Below are positions 46,959 to 56,406 of a stretch of DNA of 64,000 nt, piece after piece; the stretch's first letter is position 1, and the number at the start of each line of letters is the position of its first letter. The notes beneath the pieces are model-generated. The model was not told the origin of the DNA. It worked only from the letters and a program-made list of their open reading frames with translations, and searched no databases. The DNA lies in contig NZ_VMHN01000006.1 of assembly GCF_008795955.1 (NCBI RefSeq), positions 124,001 through 188,000 on the forward strand, given 5' to 3'. Made by a program: the position numbers and the translations under genes. Source of the stretch: Marinobacter denitrificans. Its GTDB lineage: Bacteria; Pseudomonadota; Gammaproteobacteria; Pseudomonadales; Oleiphilaceae.

Positions 46959-47891
46959 CTATCCCTTGTACAGCCGTGGGTTCATGACATCCCGCAACCA
47001 GTCACCCAACAGATTGATGACCAGTACGAGCAACACCAGAACCAGGCCGGGGATCAGGGTGATCCACCAGGAACCGCTCTGGATATAGTCAAAGCCGGAC
47101 TTGATCAGCGAGCCCAACGACGGTTGGGTTTCCGGCATGCCCAGGCCGAGGAAAGACAACGCTGCCTCGGAAATGATGGCATTGGCGATCTGAACCGTGG
47201 CGATGACGAAGATCGGCGATAAGGTATTGGGCAGGATATGCCGAAACATGATGCGGCGGGTGCCAAAGCCCATGACCCTGGCCGCCTCCACATACTCTTT
47301 CTTCTTTTCTGCCAGCACGGAAGCCCGGACCGTCCGTGCAATCTGGGGCCACTCGGCAATACCGATAATGAAGATCAACATGTAGATGGCGATCTCGCCG
47401 AACATCAGGTTGCCGAAACTCGCCTTGAACACCGCACCCACGATGATGGCCACCATCAGGGTGGAGAATGATAGCTGCACATCCGCAATCCGCATCAGGA
47501 TGGCATCCACCTTGCCACCAAGATACCCGGCCAGCAGGCCGAAGAGGATGCCCAGCACCGCCTGCAACACCACTGCCCCGAAACCGATCATCAGCGACAC
47601 CCGGGTTCCGTAGAGAATGGTGGAGAGCAGGTCCCGGCCCTGGGCGTCGGTGCCCAGCGGGAACGCTGGATCAGCGCCGTCGATGCCCACCGGCGGCAAT
47701 TCGGAGTTCATGATATTGATCTGGGCCAGATCATAGGGGTCCGCTGGTGCCAGCAGGGGCGCGAAGACCGCCGCCAACACCATCAGCAGCAGCACCAGGA
47801 AGCTGATTATGGCTACCTTGTCGCGCTTGAAGCTGTACCAGACAAAGGACTCGCGGAAGCGGTCCCAGCGGGAAACCGTTGCCGTTGTCAT
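46959..47891 (-). CDS. dppC: Dipeptide importer permease DppC
   Basis: 310 residues, about six membrane segments. N-terminal OppC-type leader (ESFVWYSFKRDKVAII...), then DPYDLAQINIM, LGTDAQGRDLLS and the EAA-type loop AARVMGFGTRRIMFRHILPN that contacts the ATPases. Start overlaps the dppB stop by 4 bases (ATGA). Confidence 0.94.
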   Translation of the reverse strand: MTTATVSRWDRFRESFVWYSFKRDKVAIISFLVLLLMVLAAVFAPLLAPADPYDLAQINIMNSELPPVGIDGADPAFPLGTDAQGRDLLSTILYGTRVSLMIGFGAVVLQAVLGILFGLLAGYLGGKVDAILMRIADVQLSFSTLMVAIIVGAVFKASFGNLMFGEIAIYMLIFIIGIAEWPQIARTVRASVLAEKKKEYVEAARVMGFGTRRIMFRHILPNTLSPIFVIATVQIANAIISEAALSFLGLGMPETQPSLGSLIKSGFDYIQSGSWWITLIPGLVLVLLVLVINLLGDWLRDVMNPRLYKG

Positions 47892-48937
47892 GCTTTTTTA
47901 CCTGTCAGTTTAACGGTGGGATTCACCAGTCCGTAGATCAGGTCCACCAGGGTGTTAGTCACCACGAAAATCAGGCCCACCACCATCAGGTAAGCCACAA
48001 TCAGCGGAATATCACTGCGGGTGATGGCCTCGAGGAACATCAGTCCCAGCCCGGGCCACTGGAACACCGTTTCAGTGAGAATGGTGTACGCCACCATGAT
48101 GCCGATCTGTACGCCCCCCACGGTGATCACCGGAAGCATGGTGTTCTTCAGCGCATGCAGGAAGTTGATGCGGTCCGCGCTCAGGCCCTTGGCCCGGGCG
48201 TAGCGGATATAGTCGCTCTGCAGCACTTCCATCATCTCGGCCCGGATCAGGCGGATAAACAGCGGCAGCATGATCGATGCCAGCGACACGCACGGCAGCA
48301 CCAGGTGGGCCAGCCCGTCACTGGTAAACAGCCCAGAGTCCCAGGTGCCAAACAGGTGGACCAGATCATCACCCCGGCCATAGGACGGCATGCCGCCGTC
48401 AGTACTGAAGAAGTCGTTAAGCCACTGGCCCCAGCCTGAACCGGAGGGGAACCAGTTCACTGTGACGCCAATGGAAAATAGCTGGATGAGCACGATGGCC
48501 GTGAGGAAGACCGGAATGGAAATCCCCACGGTGCTGATGCCCATGAAAAACTTCGACAACCAGGCCTGGGGCCGGATCGCCGCGTAGACACCGATCGGCA
48601 CGGACAGAAACACAATGATCAGGCTGGCCCCGATCACCAGCTCCAGGGTCGCGGGCAGATGTTCCGCGATCACTTCCAGGGCAGGCTTGCTGTAGAAATA
48701 GGAGTTACCCAGGTCCCCCTGGAGGGCGTTGCCCGCAAAGCGCAGGTACTGCACCAGCACGGGATCATTGAGCCCGAGCTCCTCGCGAATGACTTCCCTC
48801 TCCTCCTCGGAGACGGACATGCCCACCATTTCCTGAAGCGGATCCCCCAGGCCATCCTGAATGGCAAAAGCGATGACACTGATCACGAACATGACCAGCA
48901 ACGCCTGGGAAATCCGCTGAACCAAAAACGCTAACAT
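47888..48937 (-). CDS. dppB: Dipeptide importer permease DppB
   Basis: 349 residues from the ATG at 48937 (GGAAAA about 6 bases upstream; a TTG further up would add 10 unconserved residues). N-terminal FLVQRISQALLVMFVISVIAF segment, a large periplasmic loop, and the EAA loop ARAKGLSADRINFLHALKN. It forms the inner-membrane channel with DppC. A hairpin separates it from the dppA gene. Confidence 0.94.
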   Translation of the reverse strand: MLAFLVQRISQALLVMFVISVIAFAIQDGLGDPLQEMVGMSVSEEEREVIREELGLNDPVLVQYLRFAGNALQGDLGNSYFYSKPALEVIAEHLPATLELVIGASLIIVFLSVPIGVYAAIRPQAWLSKFFMGISTVGISIPVFLTAIVLIQLFSIGVTVNWFPSGSGWGQWLNDFFSTDGGMPSYGRGDDLVHLFGTWDSGLFTSDGLAHLVLPCVSLASIMLPLFIRLIRAEMMEVLQSDYIRYARAKGLSADRINFLHALKNTMLPVITVGGVQIGIMVAYTILTETVFQWPGLGLMFLEAITRSDIPLIVAYLMVVGLIFVVTNTLVDLIYGLVNPTVKLTGKKA

Positions 48938-48965
48938 GGAAATTTTCCGGATAAGGCTTGCAAAC

Positions 48966-48999
48966 AAAAAGCCGGCACCGGATCACTCCCGTGCCGGCC
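48966..48999 (-). terminator. Attenuator-like hairpin between dppA and dppB
   Basis: Read on the minus strand, GCCGGCACGGG pairs with CCGGTGCCGGC and TTTTTG follows. It lies after dppA and before dppB, where partial termination would keep binding protein in excess of the permease. Its sequence is close to a full rho-independent terminator. Confidence 0.8.
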
Positions 49000-49014
49000 T
49001 GCCATTACAGGCGA

Positions 49015-50577
49015 CTATTCAACCACCAGGTCACCCAGATACGGGAAGTTCATGACATTGAGCACCGGCTCAATATTCACATTCTTCTTAGAGGCCCAGG
49101 CCAGGTCCTGCCAGTGCAGGGGGACGAACGCGGCATCGTCATACAGACGCTTCTCTGCCTCCTGCAGCATGGCGGCTCGCTTGTCCAGATCCGTCTCAAC
49201 ACTTGCCTTGTCCACCAGCGCGTCCACTTCCGGGTTGCAGTAGTTACCTGCGTTGTACTGGCCGGCGCCGCTGTCTGCATCCGGGCAGAAGGTCAGGAAT
49301 TCGAAGAAGTTGGCGGAGTCCTCGGTGTCCGCATGCCAGCCAATCAGCATCATGTCGGCGGCACGGTTATCGAACTCTGTCCAGTATTGGGCCTTTGGCA
49401 AAGTCTTCAGATCCACCTTGATATTGATTCGCGACAGCATGGCCGCTACCGCCTGGGCGATTTTGTCGTCGTTCACGTAGCGATTATTTGGCGCCATCAT
49501 GGAAATGGTGAAGCCATCCTCATAGCCGGCTTCTTTCATCAGTGCCTGGGCCTTTTCCACATCAAAGCGCGGTGCCAACGACTCGTTGTGGCCCTGGTAC
49601 CCGGCGGGAGACATCTGCGCTGCCGGTGTAGCAAACCCTTTCATGATCTTGGCGGCAATGCCTTCCTGGTTGATAGCGTAGGCAAAGGCCTGGCGAACCT
49701 TCGGATCCTTGAATGCTTCCACCCGCTCCTGGTTCATCTGGAACAGGATGACGCGGGTACCACTCATGGTGACCAGGTTGGCATTCTTATCGCGCTTGAT
49801 CCGCTCGAGGTCATTGGGTGGTACCGGCGCAATGAAATCCACCCCGCCAGAAAGCAGAGCGGAAACCCGGGTGTTGTTCTCCTTGATTGGCGTCAGCACA
49901 ATCTTGCCGACATTGCCCGGGGAGTCGGTATCCCAGTAGTCCTCAAAACGCTCGAACTCCATACGTACGCCCTGCTTTCGCCTGGTGACAGTATAAGGGC
50001 CCGTACCCGACAGGTTCTCGGAAGCGAAGGAGTTGCCGTGCTTGAGGATAGCGCTCTTGTCTTTACCGCCCTCGGTCTGGCCGCTGTAGAACTCGCTGTC
50101 CAGCGGGAAGATATAGGTTGCGGTGTTCAACACCAGCGGGTATGGCTCGCTGGTCACCAGCTCGAACGTATAATCGTCGATGATATTGATACCGCTGAAC
50201 GGCTTGAAAATCGCCTTGAAGTCCTGACTACGCTTCAGACGGTCCAGGGTGAACTTCACATCGGCCGCGGTCAGTTCATTGCCGGAATGGAACTTCACCC
50301 CTTCGCGAAGTTTGAAGCGCATCGTATTCTCGTCGACCCGCTCCCAGCTCTCAGCCAGCCGCGGTTCGAAGCTCAGATCGCTTTTCCAGCGCACAAGGGG
50401 GTCGAAGGTCATGTGGGACAACTGCAGGATCCCACCTGAAAGCTGCTCGTGAATGTCGAGGGTTACCGGGTCGGCGTCATACGCCATTTTCAGTTCCTTG
50501 GTGGCTTCGGCAGACAGGGCTACTGGTGCCGCAGCCAGGACCATGGAACCCAGGAGTGCTCCAATCAGTTTTTTCAT
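49015..50577 (-). CDS. dppA: Dipeptide-binding protein DppA
   Basis: 520 residues, family 5 solute-binding protein. Signal peptide from MKKLIGALLGSMVLAAAPV with cleavage near LSA. The mature protein starts with KELKMAYDADPVTLDIHEQL and ends with a typical FVPLHWQDLAWASKKNV segment. I used ATG at 50577; a GTG at 50610 would lengthen the leader without need. First gene of dppABCDF. Peptide preference cannot be read from sequence. Confidence 0.94.
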   Translation of the reverse strand: MKKLIGALLGSMVLAAAPVALSAEATKELKMAYDADPVTLDIHEQLSGGILQLSHMTFDPLVRWKSDLSFEPRLAESWERVDENTMRFKLREGVKFHSGNELTAADVKFTLDRLKRSQDFKAIFKPFSGINIIDDYTFELVTSEPYPLVLNTATYIFPLDSEFYSGQTEGGKDKSAILKHGNSFASENLSGTGPYTVTRRKQGVRMEFERFEDYWDTDSPGNVGKIVLTPIKENNTRVSALLSGGVDFIAPVPPNDLERIKRDKNANLVTMSGTRVILFQMNQERVEAFKDPKVRQAFAYAINQEGIAAKIMKGFATPAAQMSPAGYQGHNESLAPRFDVEKAQALMKEAGYEDGFTISMMAPNNRYVNDDKIAQAVAAMLSRINIKVDLKTLPKAQYWTEFDNRAADMMLIGWHADTEDSANFFEFLTFCPDADSGAGQYNAGNYCNPEVDALVDKASVETDLDKRAAMLQEAEKRLYDDAAFVPLHWQDLAWASKKNVNIEPVLNVMNFPYLGDLVVE

Positions 50578-50746
50578 CGCGTTTTCCGTCGCTGTTTTAG
50601 GAGTTTTCACGGAATATCGGCGCAGAAGGACGCCGACTGCCTGAACAACAAGCTAGTCGCGGAAATCCCTTACAGCAATCGAAATTGCGACATGGGGTTA
50701 TTCGTCAGATGAATCACCCGTTTGAGGGCGAAGGCTATTGGCGAGG

Positions 50747-51469
50747 TTACAGGTGGAACACCAGGGGCAGGATCATCGCAGTAAACACTCCGGTGAGACC
50801 CATACCCAGTGAAGCAAAGGCGCCGGCGGTCGGACCTATTTCGAACGCCCTGGCTGTACCGAGGGCATGGCCGTTCAGTCCCAGGGCAAAACCGAGGATT
50901 CGCTGGTCAGTAATGGAGAGCCAGCGGGCGATCAGGTCCACAAACAGCGTAGCCAACATGCCCGTAATCAAAAGCCCGCCCATCATCAGGGAGACGGAAC
51001 CGCCGAGTTGCTCGGTGATGCCAATCGCAATGGGCGCCGTCACCGACTTCGGCGCCAGCGATGCCAGCACTTCCTCCGAAGCCCCCAGCGAGGCGGCGAT
51101 CACCACGGCATACACCGCGGCCATCGTGGCCGCCACTGGCAGAGTGAACAGGATGGGGCGCCACAACGCCCGGATGTGATGCATCTGCTGGTACAGTGGC
51201 ACGCCCAGTGCGACCGTGGCCGGCCCCAGCAGGACCGTTAACCATTGCGCGCCTTCGCGATAGTCTGCGTAATCGATGGTCAGAACCGCAATCATCCCAC
51301 TGACCAGCATGGCCGAGATCAGGATGGGCGGCAGCCACACCGGTTGCTTCAATAACCTGAAAATGCGGTTACCGGCAAAAAAAGCCCCGAACGTCAGCAC
51401 AATCGCCAACGCCGGGCTGGTAGAAAGCAGGCCCAGCAATTCCTGAAAACGGGCGGACAATTCACTCAT
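50747..51469 (-). CDS. lrgB: LrgB/CidB-family membrane protein
   Basis: 240 residues, about seven membrane segments, with conserved TVALGVPLYQQ and APKSVTAPIAI. Overlaps the lrgA end by 8 bases, so the pair is co-translated. LrgAB/CidAB act in holin-like control of murein hydrolases and, in some bacteria, in export of small organic acids. Which applies here is unknown. Confidence 0.88.
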   Translation of the reverse strand: MSELSARFQELLGLLSTSPALAIVLTFGAFFAGNRIFRLLKQPVWLPPILISAMLVSGMIAVLTIDYADYREGAQWLTVLLGPATVALGVPLYQQMHHIRALWRPILFTLPVAATMAAVYAVVIAASLGASEEVLASLAPKSVTAPIAIGITEQLGGSVSLMMGGLLITGMLATLFVDLIARWLSITDQRILGFALGLNGHALGTARAFEIGPTAGAFASLGMGLTGVFTAMILPLVFHL

Positions 51470-51821
51470 GGCTACCATCCTCTGGCCCGCTGAAACGCTG
51501 CATCAGCCATAGGGTAGTGAGTACGCTCAGCAGGGTGCCTGCAGCCAGCGCGACACCAATGGCCAACCATTGCCCCGCAAACTCGTCGACCACAAAAAAT
51601 ACGCCCACGACGCCGGGCATAATCAGCAACACCAGCACCGAAATCAGTGCCTGGCTTGCTCCGGCAAGACTCTCACTGATGGATCCCCTGGCCATCAGCA
51701 ACAAGGTGAGCAGTATCATTCCGATAACGCCGCCACTCACTGGCAATGCCAGCAGCACCCTGAGGACCTCACCGGCAATAAAGAATACCGTCAGCACCAG
51801 AAAACCGTACAACATCGACAT
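51462..51821 (-). CDS. lrgA: LrgA/CidA-family holin-like protein
   Basis: 119 residues from the ATG at 51821 (another ATG two codons later). Four membrane segments; motif LPVSGGVIGMILLTLLL is the family core. An upstream in-frame start at 51890 would overlap the divergent yaeQ start, so I reject it. Partner of LrgB. Confidence 0.85.
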   Translation of the reverse strand: MSMLYGFLVLTVFFIAGEVLRVLLALPVSGGVIGMILLTLLLMARGSISESLAGASQALISVLVLLIMPGVVGVFFVVDEFAGQWLAIGVALAAGTLLSVLTTLWLMQRFSGPEDGSHE

Positions 51822-51889
51822 GGCAGTTGTTTCTCTACGGAGTATTTGATTTACACTAGACTTCCGGCCAAACCAACGCAGGAAGCTCA

Positions 51890-52432
51890 ATGGCTCTCAA
51901 GGCAACCATCTTCAAGGCGACACTGAACATCGCCGACATGGACAGACACTACTACGCTGACCATCACCTCACCATCGCCCGCCATCCGTCAGAGAACGAC
52001 GAGCGCATGATGATACGCCTGCTGGCTTTTATACTGAACGCCAGTGAAAGCCTTGAATTCACAAAGGGTATCAGCACGGATGACGAACCGGACCTGTGGC
52101 AGAAAAGCCTGAGCGACGAAATCGAGCTGTGGGTCGAGCTTGGTCTGCCGGACGAAAGCCGCCTGCGTAAAGCCTGCAACCGCTCTGACCAGGTGATCCT
52201 CTACACCTACGGCGGCCGCGCAGTGCCCCTGTGGTGGGAAAAACACCAGGGCAAACTGTCCCGCTTCAACAACCTCACCATCATCAACCTGCCGCCGGAA
52301 GGCACCGAGCCACTCGCGGACCTGGCGGAACGCGGCATGAACCTGCAATGCACAATCCAGGACGGCACAGTGAATATCGGTAACGAGGAAACCCTCGTCA
52401 GCCTGACGCCAGAACCGCTCTACCCTGAATAA
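51890..52432 (+). CDS. yaeQ: YaeQ-family protein
   Basis: 180 residues. Family features ALKATIFKATLNIADMDRHYY, HPSENDERMMIRLLAF and LWVELGLPDESRLRKAC, a PD-(D/E)xK-like fold by family knowledge. YaeQ was reported to complement rfaH loss in enterics, a claim later disputed; the function is unknown. Divergent from lrgA by 68 bases. Confidence 0.92.
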   Translation: MALKATIFKATLNIADMDRHYYADHHLTIARHPSENDERMMIRLLAFILNASESLEFTKGISTDDEPDLWQKSLSDEIELWVELGLPDESRLRKACNRSDQVILYTYGGRAVPLWWEKHQGKLSRFNNLTIINLPPEGTEPLADLAERGMNLQCTIQDGTVNIGNEETLVSLTPEPLYPE

Positions 52433-52464
52433 AAATCACCTTTCGGGGTCTACCAGAATTATAC

Positions 52465-52484
52465 AGTTTACGTTAAGGTAAACT
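52465..52484. promoter_or_regulatory. LiuR/MerR-like palindrome upstream of bkd genes
   Basis: AGTTTACGTT and AAGGTAAACT form a 20-bp palindrome with 9 of 10 positions symmetric. It resembles the TTTACGTTAACGTAAA-type box of LiuR, a MerR-family repressor of branched-chain amino acid breakdown in Gammaproteobacteria. It lies 119 bases before the E1 alpha start. No liuR gene is in the window. Confidence 0.45.
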
Positions 52485-52602
52485 TTAGCCGATGTTGACC
52501 GGGGCCGCACCAGGTTCCGAGAGATTGGCTATACTCAAAAAAGCATCGACACCCTCACAAGGGGTGTTTTGTTCCTCAGGCCACCACCCCAGGAAGAGGA
52601 TT

Positions 52603-53787
52603 ATGACAACAACAAAAGCCAAAGTTGTTTATTCCCCGGTTTTTACCGACGGTGCGGAATTCCGTATTCCCACCTTCAAGTTACTGAAGCAGGACGGTTC
52701 GCTCTATAAGGGAGCCAAAGCCCCTGATCTCGATAAAGAGAAAGCCCTGCGCATCTACCGCGCGATGGTCACCACCCGGATTCTTGATGAACGCATGCTC
52801 GCTGCCCAGCGGCAGGGACGCCTGAGCTTCTACATGCAGTGCACCGGCGAGGAAGCCGCCGTTATCGGCAGTACCGCCGCGCTGGATGACGGCGACATGA
52901 TCATGGCGCAGTACCGCGAACAGGGCTCCCTGGTTTACCGCGGCTTCACCATCGACGAATTCATGAACCAGCTGTTCGGCAACGAACTGGACTATGGTAA
53001 AGGGCGCCAGATGCCCGTTCATTACGGTTCCGCCAAGCTGAACTACATGACCATATCATCGCCCCTGGCCACCCAGATTCCACAGGCTACCGGCTACGCC
53101 TATGGCCAGAAAATGTCAGGCGAGGGCCATTGTACTATTACCTATTTCGGTGAAGGCGCCGCCTCGGAAGGGGATTTCCACGCCGCCCTGAACATGGCCG
53201 CTGTCCATCGCGTTCCGGTGATTTTCCTGTGCCGCAACAACGGCTACGCCATATCCACTCCGGCCGCCGAGCAGTTCGCCGCCGACGGGGTGGCACCCAG
53301 AGCCTATGGCTACAAGATGGACGTGATCCGTGTCGATGGTAACGACATTCTCGCCATGCACGAGGCCACCAAAGCAGCACGCAGCCTGGCGGTGGAGCAC
53401 AATCGCCCGGTGCTGATTGAAGCCATGAGCTATCGCCTTGCCGCCCACTCGTCTTCCGACGACCCGTCCGGCTATCGCAGCAAGGACGAGGAAGCCGTGT
53501 GGCGCGAGAAAGACCCGATCCTGCGCATGCGCCTCTGGCTCGAGCGCAAGAAATGGTGGACCGAAGACGACGAGAAAAAACTGCAGGAGAACATGCGCCG
53601 CGAGGTTCTCGAGACCATGAAGCGGGCGCAGAAACGGCCACCACCTGCGCTTGATACCCTGGTGAGCGACGTCTATGACGAAGTGCCACCGGGTCTGGCT
53701 GAACAGTTCGACAGGCTCAAGGCGCATATCCGGCGGCACCCGGACGCGTACCCGAAGAGTGCAGAACACGCTAAGGGAGGCGCCTGA
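52603..53787 (+). CDS. bkdA1: Branched-chain 2-oxoacid dehydrogenase E1 alpha
   Basis: 394 residues from the ATG at 52603 (AGGAAGAGG upstream; the longer reading begins in non-conserved leader). The sequence closely follows mitochondrial BCKDH E1 alpha: [54 protein letters not shown], and the thiamine-diphosphate motif [10 protein letters not shown]...NNGYAIS (183-217). The loop [16 protein letters not shown] (278-293) matches the human phosphorylation loop, with Ser283 and Ser293 at its two sites. Decarboxylates branched 2-oxo acids with E1 beta. Confidence 0.94.
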   Translation: MTTTKAKVVYSPVFTDGAEFRIPTFKLLKQDGSLYKGAKAPDLDKEKALRIYRAMVTTRILDERMLAAQRQGRLSFYMQCTGEEAAVIGSTAALDDGDMIMAQYREQGSLVYRGFTIDEFMNQLFGNELDYGKGRQMPVHYGSAKLNYMTISSPLATQIPQATGYAYGQKMSGEGHCTITYFGEGAASEGDFHAALNMAAVHRVPVIFLCRNNGYAISTPAAEQFAADGVAPRAYGYKMDVIRVDGNDILAMHEATKAARSLAVEHNRPVLIEAMSYRLAAHSSSDDPSGYRSKDEEAVWREKDPILRMRLWLERKKWWTEDDEKKLQENMRREVLETMKRAQKRPPPALDTLVSDVYDEVPPGLAEQFDRLKAHIRRHPDAYPKSAEHAKGGA

Positions 53788-53788
53788 G

Positions 53789-54766
53789 ATGACACAGATG
53801 AATATGCTCCAGGCCATTAACAACGCCCTTGATACCGCCATGGCCGCCGACGAACGGGTGCTGTGTTTCGGTGAGGACGTGGGCATCTTCGGCGGCGTTT
53901 TCCGGGCCACCAGCAACCTACAACAGAAATACGGCAAAGCCCGCTGCTTCAACACACCACTGGTTGAACAGGGCATCATTGGTTTTGCCAACGGCCTGGC
54001 GGCCCAGGGTTCTGTGCCGGTCGCAGAGATACAGTTTGCCGATTACATCTTCCCCGCCTTTGACCAGATCGTGAACGAGTCGGCCAAGTTCCGTTACCGC
54101 TCCGGCAACCTGTTCAATGTGGGCGGATTGACCATTCGCGCACCCTATGGCGGCGGCATTGCCGGCGGGCTTTATCACTCACAGTCACCGGAAGCCTATT
54201 TTGCCCACACACCGGGGCTCAAGATCGTGGTGCCGCGCAATCCGCACCAGGCCAAGGGCCTGCTTCTGGCTGCCATCCACGACCAGAACCCTACCCTGTT
54301 CTTCGAGCCCAAGCGGCTGTACCGCGCTTCCGTCGGCGACGTGCCGGATGAAGACTACCGGCTGCCACTGGGCGAAGCCGAAGTGCTCAAGGAAGGCACG
54401 GATGTCACCGTGCTGGGCTGGGGCGCACAGATGGAAGTGATTGAACACGCCGTCGAAATGGCGGAAAAAGAAGGCATTTCCTGTGAAGTCATCGACCTGA
54501 GAACCATTCTGCCGTGGGATGTGGAAACCGTCGCCAACTCGGTGTTCAAAACCGGGCGCCTGGTGGTGACCCATGAAGCCCCGCTGACCGGCGGTTTTGC
54601 CGGCGAAATTGCGGCGACGATACAGGAGCGTTGCTTCCTGTACCTGGAATCCCCGATCGCTCGGGTGACCGGGATGGATACCCCCTTCCCGCTGGTGCTG
54701 GAAAAAGAGCACCTGCCCAATCACCTGAAGGTCTATGAGGCCATCAGGTCGAGCGTGGAATTCTAG
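53789..54766 (+). CDS. bkdA2: Branched-chain 2-oxoacid dehydrogenase E1 beta
   Basis: 325 residues from the ATG at 53789, one base after E1 alpha, with AAGGGAGG upstream; longer in-frame starts lie inside E1 alpha and are ignored. [41 protein letters not shown], and [16 protein letters not shown] are family hallmarks. Forms the alpha2-beta2 E1 heterotetramer. Confidence 0.95.
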   Translation: MTQMNMLQAINNALDTAMAADERVLCFGEDVGIFGGVFRATSNLQQKYGKARCFNTPLVEQGIIGFANGLAAQGSVPVAEIQFADYIFPAFDQIVNESAKFRYRSGNLFNVGGLTIRAPYGGGIAGGLYHSQSPEAYFAHTPGLKIVVPRNPHQAKGLLLAAIHDQNPTLFFEPKRLYRASVGDVPDEDYRLPLGEAEVLKEGTDVTVLGWGAQMEVIEHAVEMAEKEGISCEVIDLRTILPWDVETVANSVFKTGRLVVTHEAPLTGGFAGEIAATIQERCFLYLESPIARVTGMDTPFPLVLEKEHLPNHLKVYEAIRSSVEF

Positions 54767-54792
54767 GTTGATATCAGGACAGGAGAGCAATC

Positions 54793-56397
54793 ATGAGTGA
54801 TTTTATACTGCCCGATATCGGCGAAGGTATCGTGGAGTGCGAACTGGTCAAATGGCTGGTCAGCGAAGGCGACATCATCGAAGAAGACCAGCCGGTTGCC
54901 GAGGTGATGACCGACAAGGCGCTGGTGGAAATTCCCGCGCCGTACAGGGGCAAGGTAACCCGCCTGTATCACAAGGAAGGCGACATCGCGAAGGTTCACG
55001 CTCCGCTGTTCGAACTGGTGGAAGAAGGCGGTGACAGCGATCAGGAGACAGCGCCTCAAGCCCCATCGAAAGAAGCCGGCGCAGACACCAGGGAAGCAGA
55101 GCCTGTGCATGAAACTTCTGGCACCACTACCGCCAATGACGACGAGACTGAAGACTTTATCCTTCCCGATATCGGCGAAGGCATCGTTGAGTGTGAGGTG
55201 GTGGAATGGCGCGTCGCCGAAGGTGACGAGATCGAGGAAGACCAGCCGGTAGTCGATGTCATGACGGACAAAGCCATGGTCGAGATTACCGCGCCCAAGG
55301 CTGGCCGCGTCACCAAGCTTTACCATAAGCAGCAGGAGATGGCCCGGGTGCACTCCCCACTGTTTGCGTTTATTCCTCGCGACCGTGACGAGCCCACCGA
55401 GGCAAAAGCTACTTCGAAGCCGGCACCGGAACCCTCCCCGGCCACCGAAAAACCGGTCTCAACAGGAAACCGGCAACGGATTCCCGCCAGCCCTGCCGTG
55501 CGCCGCCTGGTGCGTGAGCACAACCTCAACCTGGCGAACATCGCCGGTTCCGGCAAGGATGGCCGGGTACTGAAGGCCGATGTGCTTGCCCACCTCGATA
55601 AGCCCACTGCTCCTCCGCAGAGCCATGAAGGCGCTGGGGAATCGCAGCAAGCCATTCAGAGCAGCGGGCGCAGAATGCCGGAGCGTGAGCAGGAAGTACG
55701 GATCGAACCGATCAAGGGCATGAAAGCGGCGATGGCCCGCAGCATGGTCAAGTCGGCAACCACGATCCCCCACTTCATCTACAGCGAAGACATCGACGTT
55801 ACTGACCTGCTGAAGCTGCGGGAACAGCTCAAACCGGAAGCCGAAGCCCGTGGCTCACGGCTGACACTGATGCCATTCGTCATGAAGGCGATGGCTTTGG
55901 CGGTTCAGGAGTTCCCGGTACTCAACAGCCGTGTTAACGAAGACATTTCCGAGATTCACTACCTGCCCAACTGCAATATCGGCATGGCGGTGGACGGCAG
56001 GGCCGGGCTGATGGTTCCCAATGTCAAAGGTGTTGAGAGCCTGACCCTGCTGGGCATTGCCGATGAAGTGGCCCGTCTGACCGAGGCGGCCCGCTCGGGC
56101 AGGGTAAGCCAGGAGGACCTCAAGGGCGGCACCATCACCATCTCCAATATTGGTGCACTGGGGGGCACCTACGCCTCGCCTATCATCAATGCTCCGGAAG
56201 TGGCGATTGTGGCTCTTGGCCGCACCCAGAAGCTGCCGCGTTTCGACGCCAGCGGCCAGGTGGTGGAACGGGCCATCATGACCGTAAGCTGGGCGGGGGA
56301 CCATCGCATCATTGATGGCGGCACCATAGCGCGCTTCTGCAATCGCTGGAAGGGCTACCTGGAGTCGCCGCAATCCATGCTGTTGCACCTGGGCTGA
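54793..56397 (+). CDS. bkdB: Branched-chain E2 acyltransferase with two lipoyl domains
   Basis: 534 residues. Two tandem, highly similar lipoyl domains (about 1-75 and 118-192), each with an MTDKA lipoyl-lysine motif, Pro/Ala/Glu-rich linkers, a subunit-binding domain (IPASPAVRRLVREHNLNLANI, about 233-268), and a catalytic core with DHRIIDGGTIARF (catalytic His and Asp). The second lipoyl domain is unusual for this E2, since bacterial and mitochondrial bkd E2 generally carry one. No E3 gene follows, so the complex probably uses a shared E3. Confidence 0.92.
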   Translation: MSDFILPDIGEGIVECELVKWLVSEGDIIEEDQPVAEVMTDKALVEIPAPYRGKVTRLYHKEGDIAKVHAPLFELVEEGGDSDQETAPQAPSKEAGADTREAEPVHETSGTTTANDDETEDFILPDIGEGIVECEVVEWRVAEGDEIEEDQPVVDVMTDKAMVEITAPKAGRVTKLYHKQQEMARVHSPLFAFIPRDRDEPTEAKATSKPAPEPSPATEKPVSTGNRQRIPASPAVRRLVREHNLNLANIAGSGKDGRVLKADVLAHLDKPTAPPQSHEGAGESQQAIQSSGRRMPEREQEVRIEPIKGMKAAMARSMVKSATTIPHFIYSEDIDVTDLLKLREQLKPEAEARGSRLTLMPFVMKAMALAVQEFPVLNSRVNEDISEIHYLPNCNIGMAVDGRAGLMVPNVKGVESLTLLGIADEVARLTEAARSGRVSQEDLKGGTITISNIGALGGTYASPIINAPEVAIVALGRTQKLPRFDASGQVVERAIMTVSWAGDHRIIDGGTIARFCNRWKGYLESPQSMLLHLG

Positions 56398-56406
56398 CGG
56401 GGCATC

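Noticed and set aside
48958..50439. 493-residue open frame antisense to dppA
   Set aside because: Opposite a clear solute-binding gene; His/Leu/Val-rich with no domain.
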